Source: Leyella stercorea
GTDB taxonomy: Bacteria > Bacteroidota > Bacteroidia > Bacteroidales > Bacteroidaceae
Reading direction: 5' to 3'
Assembly: GCF_019052365.1 (NCBI RefSeq)
Contig: NZ_JAHQUY010000007.1
Span: forward strand, 1-62,339
DNA: 62,339 bases
Shown: one piece after another, positions 35,144-44,169 of the stretch
Layout: the number at the start of each line of letters is the position of its first letter
How positions within the stretch are numbered: position 1 is the stretch's first letter
Program-made: the position numbers and the translations under genes
The notes under the pieces: model-generated
The model's input: the letters and a program-made list of their open reading frames with translations, nothing else
What the model was told of the DNA's origin: nothing
Database searches by the model: none

Positions 35144-35176
35144 CAAAGTTAGTATAAAAAAGCGAAATGTACAAAG
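35144..35176 (-). promoter_or_regulatory. Sigma-ABfr-type promoter of pyrG
   Basis: On the minus strand TTTG (within 35172-35176), a 20-nt spacer, then TAACTTTG (35144-35151). It is divergent from the promoter box at 35195-35202, so the two regions overlap. Confidence 0.75.
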
Positions 35177-35194
35177 TTTTTAAATTATTATTCT

Positions 35195-35202
35195 TACCTT
35201 TG
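35195..35202 (+). promoter_or_regulatory. TACCTTTG promoter box for the DUF3078 gene
   Basis: TACCTTTG matches TAnnTTTG, 42 bp before the ATG at 35245. An upstream in-frame ATG at 35167 would lie before the promoter and is rejected. Confidence 0.55.
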
Positions 35203-35244
35203 CATCATCTTTTATTTTATAATAACATAACAACAAACCGATAT

Positions 35245-36513
35245 ATGAATTTGAAAATATTCTTGCTTGCAGTGTCTGCGGTTTTTTCATTGCCTATGGA
35301 CGCACAGTCGCGTTTGCGAAATTCGAGATCGCATAAGGTTGACACGGTGCCTGTGTTGGTGAAATCGTACATGGACTCGCTCAGTGTGAGTAAGGCTAAG
35401 ATAGACTCGGCTGCTGTAGAGAGCGACGTGAACGACGGACGCTACTATCGTCTGTTTGCACCGCTCACGTTCTATCACGGAGTGGCTGGCGACATGTTCT
35501 CACTGGAGCACGACGGCGACGAGCAGGACTACACGCTCGCAAATATATACATGAATCGTCCCGACCTCGTACGCAACACCGAGAGGCAACTTGAGCTTGT
35601 AGGTCCCGTAATCAATCCGTATCAGGAGAGCGTGACGCCGGAGACGGAGCTTGTACAAAAGGTGGTGAAGAAGACCGAGAACGCCGACATTGAGGCGCCA
35701 GTGGATATCTTCGTGGCTAAGCCTAACTTCTGGAAGTTCTCGGGCAACTACTCGCTGCAGCTGTTCCAGAACTACGTGTCGGACAACTGGTACAAGGGCG
35801 GCGAGAGCAACTACTCGATGCTCGGCACCGTCACGCTGCAAGCCAACTATAACAACAAGCAGCGATTCCGCTGGGAGAACAAGCTGGAGATGCGACTCGG
35901 TTTGCAGAACTCGAAGGGCGACACGTTGCACACCGTGCGCTCGTCGGAAGACCTCATACGCTACACCGGCAAGGTGGGGCTGCAGGCTACGAAGCGCTGG
36001 TACTATACGCTGCAGCTCATAGCGAGCACGCAGTTCATGCGCAGTCTGAAGAGCAACGACCGCACTGTCTACTCCGACTTCCTTTCGCCGCTATACATCA
36101 ACCCCTCTCTCGGTATGGACTACACTGTGAATGCGTTCAAGAACAGGCTCACCGGTTCTATCCACCTGGCGCCGATAGCCTATAACCTTACGTACGTGAA
36201 GGATAGCAAGTTGGCGTCGCGCTTCGGTGTTGAGGAAGGCAAGCACACGAAGTACGACTTCGGTTCGGAGGTGACGTTCGACCTCGCATGGAAGATTGCC
36301 GACAATATCTCGTGGAAGACGCGTCTCTACGGTTATACCTCGTACAAGCGTGTGCTGGTGGAGTGGGAGAACACCGTGACATTCATCTTCAACAAATACA
36401 TATCGAGCAACGTGTTTATCTATCCGCGATTCGATGATGGAGCAAAACGCGGCAAGCATGGCTACATGCAGATGAAGGAGTTCATTTCGCTCGGCTTCAA
36501 CTATGGTTTCTAA
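35245..36513 (+). CDS. DUF3078 domain protein, probable outer-membrane barrel
   Basis: The 422-aa protein starts with a signal peptide (cleavage near PMDA-QS). The DUF3078 region is marked by FWKFSGNYSLQLFQNYVSDNWYKGGESNYS and repeated amphipathic strands (FRWENKLEMRLGLQNS; WYYTLQLIASTQF). The C-terminal FISLGFNYGF ends in Phe, as outer-membrane barrel proteins do. The family is restricted to Bacteroidota and has no assigned function. It ends at a good terminator. Confidence 0.87.
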   Translation: MNLKIFLLAVSAVFSLPMDAQSRLRNSRSHKVDTVPVLVKSYMDSLSVSKAKIDSAAVESDVNDGRYYRLFAPLTFYHGVAGDMFSLEHDGDEQDYTLANIYMNRPDLVRNTERQLELVGPVINPYQESVTPETELVQKVVKKTENADIEAPVDIFVAKPNFWKFSGNYSLQLFQNYVSDNWYKGGESNYSMLGTVTLQANYNNKQRFRWENKLEMRLGLQNSKGDTLHTVRSSEDLIRYTGKVGLQATKRWYYTLQLIASTQFMRSLKSNDRTVYSDFLSPLYINPSLGMDYTVNAFKNRLTGSIHLAPIAYNLTYVKDSKLASRFGVEEGKHTKYDFGSEVTFDLAWKIADNISWKTRLYGYTSYKRVLVEWENTVTFIFNKYISSNVFIYPRFDDGAKRGKHGYMQMKEFISLGFNYGF

Positions 36514-36555
36514 GTGGTTTGGAGCGATTCGTCTTTGAAGAATATCAAGCTATAG

Positions 36556-36588
36556 GGTAGCGGGGCTTTTGCCTTCGCTACCTTTTTT
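36556..36588 (+). terminator. Rho-independent terminator of the DUF3078 gene
   Basis: GGTAGCG (36556-36562) pairs with CGCTACC (36576-36582), with an inner GGC/GCC pair, followed by six T. Confidence 0.85.
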
Positions 36589-36589
36589 A

Positions 36590-36809
36590 TACCCATCGCA
36601 AACAGTTTTTATATCCATTATCAGCTGTTACTATATCCATCGCAAACTGTTTTTATATCAATCGTCATCTATTACGGTCTAAACCTTCAGCAACGGGTAT
36701 CGGCACCGTCCGCCGTCCACGTCTGCGCCGTCCGCCGTCCACATCTGCGCCGTCCGCCGTCCACATCTGCACCGACCGCCGTCCACATCTGCACCGACCG
36801 CCGCTTATG
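36590..36809. repeat. Tandem array, 22-bp period, ten units in phase
   Basis: This array and a promoter fill the 463-bp gap. Units start every 22 bp from 36590 to 36788. The first four share TATCCATCGCAAACTGTTTT-like sequence, the fifth is intermediate, and the last five share CCGTCCGCCGTCCACATCTG. Unit sequence changes along the array but the phase does not. Its second half shares CCGTCCGCCGTCC with the array at 22.7 kb. No spacers, so not CRISPR. Confidence 0.88.
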
Positions 36810-36913
36810 GCTCGGGCTGAGTCTATAACACCCGAATTGTTGTCTTTTTCGCTCCTATATAATGCAAACTTACTCCAATATAGCGAAAACTCGGGTGAAA
36901 AAGTCTTAATTCA

Positions 36914-36945
36914 TTTTGTTTTCTCATATTTATTTGATAATTTTG
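36914..36945 (+). promoter_or_regulatory. Sigma-ABfr-type promoter of the MORN gene
   Basis: TTTTG (36914-36918), exactly 19 nt, then TAATTTTG (36938-36945), 31 bp before the GTG start. Confidence 0.78.
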
Positions 36946-36976
36946 GCGTTAATTACTAATATTATAAGCAGAAAAA

Positions 36977-38095
36977 GTGAAGAAATATATATTTGCATCA
37001 ATTCTTGCTTGGTCGCTGTCTATGACTGCGAGCGCCCAAAAGATTACGCTTGGCTCTTGTGTCACGCACGACGGCGCGCAGTATAAAGGACAGATTCAGG
37101 CAGGAAAGCCTCACGGAAAAGGCTCGGCTCTCTTCGAGAACGGCGACACCTATGAAGGCGACTACGTGAAGGGCAAGCGCCAGGGCGACGGCATATACAC
37201 CTTCTCCGACGGCGAGAAGTACGACGGCGAATGGTTTCAGGATCAGCAGCACGGATACGGCACGTTCTGGTTTATAAACAACAACAAGTACGTAGGTATG
37301 TGGTACCGCGACTATCAGCAGGGTCACGGCGTGATGTACTATTACAACGGCGACAAGTACGACGGATTCTGGCAGCAGGACAAACGCCAGGGCAAAGGCA
37401 AGTATACCTTCGCCGGCGGAGCCTACTATGAGGGCAACTGGAAAGACGACCAGAAGTCGGGCAAGGGCTTCTTCGCTTGGGGCGACGGCACCACATACGA
37501 CGGCATGTGGCTAAACAACCAGCGCTCGGGCAAGGGCACAAACAAATACGCCGACGGCGATGTGTACACCGGCGAATGGCTTAACGACATACAGAACGGC
37601 AAGGGTATCTACCGATTCCAGAATGGTGACGTATACGAAGGCGATTATGTGCAGGGCGAACGCACCGGCGAAGGCATTTTCCGCTATCGTAACGGCGACA
37701 AGTATACGGGTCACTTCCTCGAAGGCGACAGAGACGGACAGGGCACGTTCGCATGGAAGAACGGCGACATATATGTAGGTCAGTGGAAACGCAACAGCCA
37801 GAACGGACACGGCAAGCTGACAAAGCGCAACGGCGACGTATATGAGGGAGCGTTCAAGGACGGCAAGATGGACGGACAGGTGATTATCCACTACGCCGGC
37901 GGAGCCAAGTACAAGGGCATCTACCGCAACGGAAAGCGCAACGGCGCTGCCATCGAGGAGACAAAGGACGGCACAAGATTCGAAGGAAGCTATGTGGACG
38001 ACCGACGCGACGGCAACTTTGTGGAAAAAGACCGCAACGGAAAGGTGACGGCACGCGGACACTACGAGCGTGGGCGTCGCTTCGTGGACAAATAA
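36977..38095 (+). CDS. Secreted MORN-repeat protein
   Basis: The 372-aa protein has a signal peptide (MKKYIFASILAWSLSMTASA-QK) and then about 13-14 MORN repeats of 23 residues (YxGxxxxGxxxGxGxxxxxxGDxY pattern; for example YEGDYVKGKRQGDGIYTFSD) that fill nearly the whole mature protein. The last repeats are diverged. MORN repeats form an elongated beta structure and bind proteins or lipids; the role here is unknown. It starts with GTG. The gene is followed by glgB, 84 bp downstream. Confidence 0.9.
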   Translation: MKKYIFASILAWSLSMTASAQKITLGSCVTHDGAQYKGQIQAGKPHGKGSALFENGDTYEGDYVKGKRQGDGIYTFSDGEKYDGEWFQDQQHGYGTFWFINNNKYVGMWYRDYQQGHGVMYYYNGDKYDGFWQQDKRQGKGKYTFAGGAYYEGNWKDDQKSGKGFFAWGDGTTYDGMWLNNQRSGKGTNKYADGDVYTGEWLNDIQNGKGIYRFQNGDVYEGDYVQGERTGEGIFRYRNGDKYTGHFLEGDRDGQGTFAWKNGDIYVGQWKRNSQNGHGKLTKRNGDVYEGAFKDGKMDGQVIIHYAGGAKYKGIYRNGKRNGAAIEETKDGTRFEGSYVDDRRDGNFVEKDRNGKVTARGHYERGRRFVDK

Positions 38096-38179
38096 AGCAT
38101 ACGCCGCCGGCAACCGACCGGCTATGCTGCTTCTTACAACAAACAAGGATTATCTTAAAATACAATAAATCACTCAACT

Positions 38180-40231
38180 ATGGCAACAAAGACAAAAAGC
38201 ACAAAGGCTGTGAAGAAACCGGCTGTAAAGCACATCGGACTTGTGAAGAACGACGCCTATCTGCAACCTTACGAGGACGCTATACGCGGCAGACACGAAC
38301 ACGCCTTGTGGAAATTGAATGTACTGACCAACAATGGAAAGACAAAGTTGACAGATTTTGCCAACGGACACAAATATTATGGCTTGCACAAGGTTGCACG
38401 CGGATGGGTGTTCCGCGAGTGGGCACCGAACGCAACGGAAATCTACCTTGTGGGCGACTTCAACAATTGGAAAGAAAACGAAAAATATAAAGCAAAACGC
38501 ATCGACGAGGCTGGCAACTGGGAGCTGAAACTGCCCACAAAGGCAATGAAGCACGGCGACCTCTTCAAGATGCACGTCTACTGGGACGGCGGCATGGGCG
38601 AACGCATCCCGGCTTGGGCTACACGCGTAGTGCAGGACGAGGAGACAAAGATATTCTCGGCGCAGGTGTGGAACCCGGAGCCGTACGAATGGAAGAAGAA
38701 GACGTTCAAGCCGAACAAGTCGCCGCTGCTCATATACGAATGTCATGTAGGCATGGCGCAGGATGCAGAGAAGGTGGGCACATACAACGAGTTCCGCGAG
38801 AACGTGCTGCCGCGCGTTAAGGCGGACGGCTACAACTGCATACAGATTATGGCTATCCAGGAGCATCCGTACTACGGATCGTTCGGCTATCACGTAAGCT
38901 CGTTCTTCGCAGCTTCTTCGCGCTTCGGCACACCCGAGGATCTGAAGGCGCTCATCGACCAGGCTCACAAGGACGGCATCGCCGTAATCATGGACATCGT
39001 TCACTCGCACGCCGTGAAGAACGAGATAGAGGGTCTGGGCAATCTCGCCGGCGACCCTAACCAGTATTTCTATCCCGGCGAGCGTCACGAGCACCCGGCA
39101 TGGGATTCGCTCTGCTTCGACTACGGCAAGGATGAGGTGATGCACTTCCTGCTCTCCAACTGCAAGTATTGGATGGAGGAGTTCCACTTCGACGGCTTCC
39201 GTTTCGACGGCGTGACGTCAATGCTCTACTACAGTCATGGCCTGGGCGAGGCGTTCTGCAACTACGGCGACTACTTCAACGGCCATCAGGACGACAATGC
39301 CATCTGCTACCTCACGCTTGCCAACCTGCTCATACACGAGGTGAACCCGCAGGCTATCACTATCGCTGAGGAGGTGAGCGGCATGCCGGGTCTGGCTGCC
39401 AAGTTCAAGGACGGCGGCTACGGCTTCGACTACCGCATGGCGATGAACATACCTGACTTCTGGATAAAGACCATCAAGGAACTGCCAGACGAGGCTTGGA
39501 AGCCAAGCTCTATTTTCTGGGAGACAACCAACCGCCGTGCGGACGAGAAGACTATCAGCTACTGCGAGAGCCACGACCAGGCACTCGTGGGCGACAAGAC
39601 AATCATCTTCCGTCTCATCGACGCCGATATGTACTGGCACTTCCGTCGTGGCGACGAGAACGACCGCGCTCATCGCGGCATAGCGCTCCACAAGATGATT
39701 CGCCTCGTTACGGCTTCTACCATCAACGGCGGTTACCTCAACTTCATGGGTAATGAGTTCGGACATCCGGAGTGGATCGACTTTCCACGCGAAGGCAACG
39801 GCTGGAGCCATAAATACGCACGCCGCCAGTGGAATCTCGTCGACAATCCCGACCTCGACTACAAGTTCCTCGGCGACTTCGACCACGATATGCTGCAGAC
39901 TCTGAAGCTCGAGAAGAACTTCCAGAAGACTCCGGTGCAGGAGATATGGCACAACGACGGCGACCAAATTCTCGCCTACATGCGCGGCGACCTTATCTTT
40001 GTGTTCAACTTCAGTCCGACACGCTCGTTCACCGACTACGGATTCCTCGTTCCGACCGGTTCGTACGACGTGGTTCTCAACACCGACGCAAAGAAGTTCG
40101 GCGGCAACGGACTCGCTGATGATAGCATTACACATCTCACTAACTACGACCCGGCTTACGTGTCGGAGCATAAGGAATGGCTGAAGCTGTACATACCGGC
40201 ACGTTCGGCTGTCGTTTTGAAGAAGAATTAG
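38180..40231 (+). CDS. glgB: 1,4-alpha-glucan branching enzyme (GH13, eukaryote-like type)
   Basis: The 683-aa protein forms alpha-1,6 branches in glycogen. A basic N-terminal stretch is followed by a CBM48-like domain (WVFREWAPNATEIYLVGDFNNW). The (beta/alpha)8 domain has ADGYNCIQIMAIQEHPYYGSFGYH, DIVHSHAVKN, nucleophile Asp in DGFRFDGVTSM, acid Glu in TIAEEVSG and CESHDQALVGDK. The sequence is close to the eukaryotic/GH13_8 type rather than E. coli GlgB, as is common in Bacteroidales. No other glycogen gene is adjacent. A DUF6057-like membrane gene follows after 22 bp. Confidence 0.94.
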   Translation: MATKTKSTKAVKKPAVKHIGLVKNDAYLQPYEDAIRGRHEHALWKLNVLTNNGKTKLTDFANGHKYYGLHKVARGWVFREWAPNATEIYLVGDFNNWKENEKYKAKRIDEAGNWELKLPTKAMKHGDLFKMHVYWDGGMGERIPAWATRVVQDEETKIFSAQVWNPEPYEWKKKTFKPNKSPLLIYECHVGMAQDAEKVGTYNEFRENVLPRVKADGYNCIQIMAIQEHPYYGSFGYHVSSFFAASSRFGTPEDLKALIDQAHKDGIAVIMDIVHSHAVKNEIEGLGNLAGDPNQYFYPGERHEHPAWDSLCFDYGKDEVMHFLLSNCKYWMEEFHFDGFRFDGVTSMLYYSHGLGEAFCNYGDYFNGHQDDNAICYLTLANLLIHEVNPQAITIAEEVSGMPGLAAKFKDGGYGFDYRMAMNIPDFWIKTIKELPDEAWKPSSIFWETTNRRADEKTISYCESHDQALVGDKTIIFRLIDADMYWHFRRGDENDRAHRGIALHKMIRLVTASTINGGYLNFMGNEFGHPEWIDFPREGNGWSHKYARRQWNLVDNPDLDYKFLGDFDHDMLQTLKLEKNFQKTPVQEIWHNDGDQILAYMRGDLIFVFNFSPTRSFTDYGFLVPTGSYDVVLNTDAKKFGGNGLADDSITHLTNYDPAYVSEHKEWLKLYIPARSAVVLKKN

Positions 40232-40253
40232 AGAAAGGCAGAGGAGAGAGTAA

Positions 40254-41393
40254 ATGAAGAATCAAGGTGTGTTGACACGCGTGATGTGCACGTTCGTGTT
40301 TACATTGTTCTGTTTTTATTATCTTTACTGCTATCAGGCCGATCTGCTTACGGTGACGCAGCACATACTATCGAAAGGACAGACCCACTACAACCACTTT
40401 GTGGGTGCTGTCCTCATCACGATACTCGCGATGTTCATGCAGATAGGTGTGGTCAGGATATTCAGAAAGCAACGGTTGGCATGGGCGTTGACGTTCGTGC
40501 CTTCCACACTCTGTCTCATGATGCTCACAAACATCTGTGTTTCGCCCGTTGACGGTGGCATCATGTTCGGAGCATGGAGGTTTGTAGCGCCTTTACTGAT
40601 AGTGGTGTTCTTTCTGGTCGTGTGGGGAGTGAACAGCAGCGGATTGCTCGACTCGCTTCCACGACTATGGACTCAGCCTATCAGGGAGCTGTGGGTTAAT
40701 CTGCTTATTCTTGTGGTGATGATGCTCGTCATCTGTTCTGCCGGCAACAACGACAAGTGTCTGCATGCACGCATACATGCCGAGCAATGTCTTGTAGACG
40801 CCGATTACGACGGAGCGTTGGTGGCTCTGCGCAGATACGATGTGGGCGACCGCAACATATCAATGCTTGCTGCCTATGCTCTTTCGAAAAAGGGAGAGCT
40901 TGCAGAGCACTTGTTCTACTATCCAGTGACGGACGTAGACGGACTGCTGCCTAACGGCAATGACGTGAAGCTGGAGCTTTATCCCGAATACAAGCTGTAT
41001 AAGTATCTCGGCGGACGCTACAAGCAGACTATGAATGCCCGACGGTATATCAACTTCCAGCGTCGAACAAATCACGTGAACAAGCCGATGGCTGACTATG
41101 TGCTCTGTGCGCATCTGTTCGACCGCAATCTGGATGCTTTCGTAGCCGACTTGAAGAAGTATTATGTTTTGAACGATTCGGTTGTGCTGCCGCGCCATTA
41201 TCGTGAGGCGCTCACGCTGTATATGCACACGCATACGACGCCCGCCATTATCTATAAGGATAATGTGGCAACAACCGATTATGAGGACTATCAGGCAATG
41301 GAGCGTAAGTTTGCCAACGAACGCGAACGTAAGAATGCCTTACGCCGCATGTATGGCAACACTTACTGGTATTACTATGACTATAAAAAATAA
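40254..41393 (+). CDS. Membrane protein, probably DUF6057 family
   Basis: The 379-aa protein has about five membrane segments in its first 165 residues (near 12-32, 46-66, 75-95, 103-125, 143-160). A soluble, helical, TPR-like part follows (HARIHAEQCLVDADYDGALVALRRYD) with the tail rich in Tyr and Arg. The HILSKGQTHYNHFVGAVLIT segment is what I recall of DUF6057. No function is known. It starts 22 bp after glgB and may share its transcript; a terminator follows. Confidence 0.68.
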   Translation: MKNQGVLTRVMCTFVFTLFCFYYLYCYQADLLTVTQHILSKGQTHYNHFVGAVLITILAMFMQIGVVRIFRKQRLAWALTFVPSTLCLMMLTNICVSPVDGGIMFGAWRFVAPLLIVVFFLVVWGVNSSGLLDSLPRLWTQPIRELWVNLLILVVMMLVICSAGNNDKCLHARIHAEQCLVDADYDGALVALRRYDVGDRNISMLAAYALSKKGELAEHLFYYPVTDVDGLLPNGNDVKLELYPEYKLYKYLGGRYKQTMNARRYINFQRRTNHVNKPMADYVLCAHLFDRNLDAFVADLKKYYVLNDSVVLPRHYREALTLYMHTHTTPAIIYKDNVATTDYEDYQAMERKFANERERKNALRRMYGNTYWYYYDYKK

Positions 41394-41432
41394 GGCTGCA
41401 TAGATATGGTGTTAAGCCATATCTGCGCAGCC
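41394..41432. terminator. Terminator between convergent genes
   Basis: GGCTGC(A) (41394-41400) with GCAGCC (41427-41432) and AGATATGG (41402-41409) with CCATATCT (41417-41424) form a long stem with a small internal bulge. It starts directly after the stop of the membrane-protein gene. There is no strong T-tract. Confidence 0.7.
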
Positions 41433-41489
41433 TAAGTATTAAGAATTTAATATACAGAATTATGTATGTTGAATTTAATCTGTTGAATA

Positions 41490-42149
41490 CTATAATGTAT
41501 ATGTCAGAACAAACTCTTCGTTCTGCATGTACTTTATAGTTTTTTTTATGTCTTGTCGGATGTTGGTGCTATAGAAAGTTCCTTCTTGCCCAAATTCTTC
41601 CAGGCAGATTTGCATCTCGTCGAACATTAGCTTCTCCTCAGAGAAGTATTTGTATATGGTCTCCTTGGCACACCAGCAGAGCAATAGCGCTGTCTGTGCG
41701 TCATGGCTTTCAGTCAGCGATGCTATAGTCTTTAAGGTTGTGTCCTCGGTTTGTAGTAGTCCGTTCAAAAGGGCTGTCTCTTGCTTCGTAAGAAACTTGT
41801 CAACGATTCTGAACACGCGATTGTTGCGGTATTCTACATCAACTGCTACGTTCCTTGTCTTCGACATGATGATGCTTGCGTAGCCGATAGTGTGACTTAC
41901 GCTGATGATATAACCGTCGAGTGTAGGCTTTCCGTCGGCGTTATGGCCTATTACAAGGTCGCGTCTACCGGTCATGGCGTGTAGCAGGGCGTACACGGCG
42001 GCAGTCTCCTTCTGTCTTCTTGTGCACTTTCGCTTCAGTTCCTCACATACCATTTGCGGACAAACCTCATCAGCATGAAGTTCGTCCGCAATCTTCCACA
42101 GTCCAAGCCGTGTGTCGGTGTCTATGTCTTTGATAAATACTAATGGCAT
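41490..42149 (-). CDS. 4'-phosphopantetheinyl transferase superfamily protein
   Basis: The 219-aa protein transfers the CoA phosphopantetheine arm to a carrier protein. Motifs: SVSHTIGYAS (residues 83-92), VAVDVEY with Asp104 and Glu106 as Mg ligands, and WCAKETIYK with Trp159, Lys162 and Glu163. This is the Sfp-like two-domain type, though short. The target is probably an acyl or peptidyl carrier protein. It follows gldE and ssb on the minus strand in a neighbourhood conserved in Bacteroidales. Confidence 0.85.
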   Translation of the reverse strand: MPLVFIKDIDTDTRLGLWKIADELHADEVCPQMVCEELKRKCTRRQKETAAVYALLHAMTGRRDLVIGHNADGKPTLDGYIISVSHTIGYASIIMSKTRNVAVDVEYRNNRVFRIVDKFLTKQETALLNGLLQTEDTTLKTIASLTESHDAQTALLLCWCAKETIYKYFSEEKLMFDEMQICLEEFGQEGTFYSTNIRQDIKKTIKYMQNEEFVLTYTL

Positions 42150-42206
42150 AGTTTCTGTTTGTGTTTATCTGCCTTATAGTTTTACAATCTTTATTGCCTT
42201 ATAGCT

Positions 42207-43559
42207 TTACTTTTCTTTCTCAGTTGCGATGTCCTTATTCTCGTGTATCACAACCTTAATCTTGCTTATGCGGCGTTCCTCTATGCCTGCAATCTCGAAC
42301 GTGTAGTTCTTGTAGTCAATCTTCTCATGTATAGAGAGGAAGTCGCCCTTTATCTCGAGCAGCAGTCCGGCGAGAGTGTCTGCGTCGCCCTCAACGTCTG
42401 CAAACTCCTCGTCGTCGATGTTCAGAATCTTGCAGAAGTCGGTGAGCAGCGTTTTGCCCTCAAACAGATAAGTATTGTAGTTGAGCTTAGAGTAATACTT
42501 GTTCTCCTCGTCATACTCGTCGTTTATCTCTCCTACAATCTCTTCCAGGATATCCTCGAGCGTTACGAGTCCGCTTGTTCCTCCGAACTCGTCCACAACG
42601 ATTGCGATGTGAACCTTGTTCTCCTGAAACTCGCGCATCAGGTCGTCAATCTTTTTGGTTTCCGGCACGAAGTAGGGTGGGCGGATAAGACTTTGCCAGC
42701 GGAAGTTGGCAGGCTTGGAGAGGTGGGGCAGGAGGTCCTTGATATAGAGAATGCCGCGAATGTTGTCTGCATTGTCCTGGTAGATAGGAATACGGCTGTA
42801 GTTGTTCTCTACGATGCTCTTCAGTACATCTTGATAGTTGGAGTGAATGTCGAGCGCTACGATATCCTGGCGGCTTGTCATCACCTCCTTGGCAGTCTCG
42901 TCGCTAAAGCGTATGATGCCTTTCAGCATGCTCTGCTCGTCCTTTATATCCTCCTTATCGGTCAGTTCGAGAGCCTGCTCCAAATCGTCTACGCTCAGCA
43001 CGTGACTCTCTTTCTGCACAACCTTCTCTGCCAGAATGCCGCTGCGCAGCAGAATGTTCTCCATAAACCAGAACAGTTTGCGGCAGATCATGATGCCGCC
43101 GACAAACTTGCGGCAGAAGCCCAGCGGGTCCTGACGGCTGTACACCTTCGGCATAATCTCGCCGAAGAGTAGCAGCAGAAAGGTGAGCAGCACCGTGAGC
43201 GACAGAAACTGCAGCCAGTAAGCCTTCTCGCCGAAGTGTATAAGGTGAGAGAAGATGTAGTTGCAGAGCATGATTATCGTCACGTTCACAAAGTTGTTTG
43301 TGATGAGTATAGTGGCGAGAGTGCGCTCGCTGTCCTCACGCAGTGTCTTTATGTTGCGGTCGCTTGCAGTCTTTGCTTCGTTTACCTCCGCCATATCTGT
43401 TGGAGAGAGACTGAAGAACGCAATCTCCGATCCGCTGGCGAATGCAGAGAAGCCCATGAGTACTACGGTCAGTACTGCCGCTATTATTACGCCTATTGTC
43501 GGAGTGACGAAATAAACGTCGGCTAATGAATCGGATATGAGATTTATATATGTTTCCAA
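42207..43559 (-). CDS. gldE: GldE-like CNNM/CBS transporter-associated protein
   Basis: The 450-aa protein has a DUF21 (CNNM) membrane domain (about residues 15-195), two CBS domains (about 205-325; VMTSRQDIVALDI, RIPIYQDNADNIRGILYIKDLL, VHIAIVVDEFGGTSGLVTLEDILEEIVGEI) and a C-terminal CorC_HlyC-like domain. The family is called GldE in Bacteroidota, where it aids gliding in motile species; in non-motile relatives it probably handles Mg or other ions. ssb lies 28 bp upstream, so the two are likely co-transcribed. Confidence 0.88.
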   Translation of the reverse strand: METYINLISDSLADVYFVTPTIGVIIAAVLTVVLMGFSAFASGSEIAFFSLSPTDMAEVNEAKTASDRNIKTLREDSERTLATILITNNFVNVTIIMLCNYIFSHLIHFGEKAYWLQFLSLTVLLTFLLLLFGEIMPKVYSRQDPLGFCRKFVGGIMICRKLFWFMENILLRSGILAEKVVQKESHVLSVDDLEQALELTDKEDIKDEQSMLKGIIRFSDETAKEVMTSRQDIVALDIHSNYQDVLKSIVENNYSRIPIYQDNADNIRGILYIKDLLPHLSKPANFRWQSLIRPPYFVPETKKIDDLMREFQENKVHIAIVVDEFGGTSGLVTLEDILEEIVGEINDEYDEENKYYSKLNYNTYLFEGKTLLTDFCKILNIDDEEFADVEGDADTLAGLLLEIKGDFLSIHEKIDYKNYTFEIAGIEERRISKIKVVIHENKDIATEKEK

Positions 43560-43587
43560 ATCGTTGATGTTTATATATTATATGTTC

Positions 43588-44049
43588 TTAGAATGGCAGC
43601 TGGTCATCGTCTTCTGTCGACGCAATGGATGCGTTTGAAGATGATGCGGCATTTTGGTTCGCGTTGTTTGCTGCGGCGTTTGTGTTTTGACTTGTAGGAT
43701 CAGCCGCAGTGTTAGCTGCAGAGCGCGGCGTAAGCAGTTCCATGTTGTCGGCATACACTTCAGCAATGAAGCGTCGCTGTCCCTTCTTGTCGTCGTAGTA
43801 GCGATAGCGCATCTTGCCTTCTACGTAGAGACGGTCGCCTTTGTGTACGTATCTCTCCACTATCTTTGCAAGATTTCCCCACATCACTATGTTATGCCAG
43901 TCGGTACGGTCGGGCACACGTGTGCCGTTAGGCAACTGATAGCCTCTTTCTGTTGTAGCCAACGAGAACTGTGCTACAGCCTGGTCGGCATCGTAGTACT
44001 TTACATCGGGGTCTTTGCCGACGTTTCCAATAAGCATCACTTTGTTCAT
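43588..44049 (-). CDS. ssb: Single-stranded DNA-binding protein
   Basis: The 153-aa protein has an N-terminal OB fold (MNKVMLIGNVGKDPDVKYYD, WHNIVMWGNLAKIVERYVHKGDRLYVEGKM), an Ala/Asn/Ser/Gln-rich linker, and the acidic C-terminal tip DDDQLPF that recruits repair and replication proteins. It forms tetramers on ssDNA. It leads the ssb-gldE-PPTase group. Confidence 0.95.
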   Translation of the reverse strand: MNKVMLIGNVGKDPDVKYYDADQAVAQFSLATTERGYQLPNGTRVPDRTDWHNIVMWGNLAKIVERYVHKGDRLYVEGKMRYRYYDDKKGQRRFIAEVYADNMELLTPRSAANTAADPTSQNTNAAANNANQNAASSSNASIASTEDDDQLPF

Positions 44050-44081
44050 AATAGTAGTATTACGTTTCGTTTAAAGCAAAT

Positions 44082-44115
44082 AAGGGTGTCTTGCTTTATA
44101 CAAACAGACACCCTT
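44082..44115. terminator. Hairpin AAGGGTGTC / GACACCCTT
   Basis: A 9-bp stem with a 16-nt loop lies downstream of the gene ending at 44170 and upstream of ssb. TTTT follows on the + strand only, so termination on the minus strand is uncertain. Confidence 0.5.
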
Positions 44116-44169
44116 TTAGCTTGTTTCCAATAAATTCTTTTTTAGTGTCAACGATATATCAACACTGCC

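Noticed and set aside
36590..36809. CRISPR array
   Set aside because: The repeats are contiguous at 22 bp with no unique spacers, and there are no cas genes.
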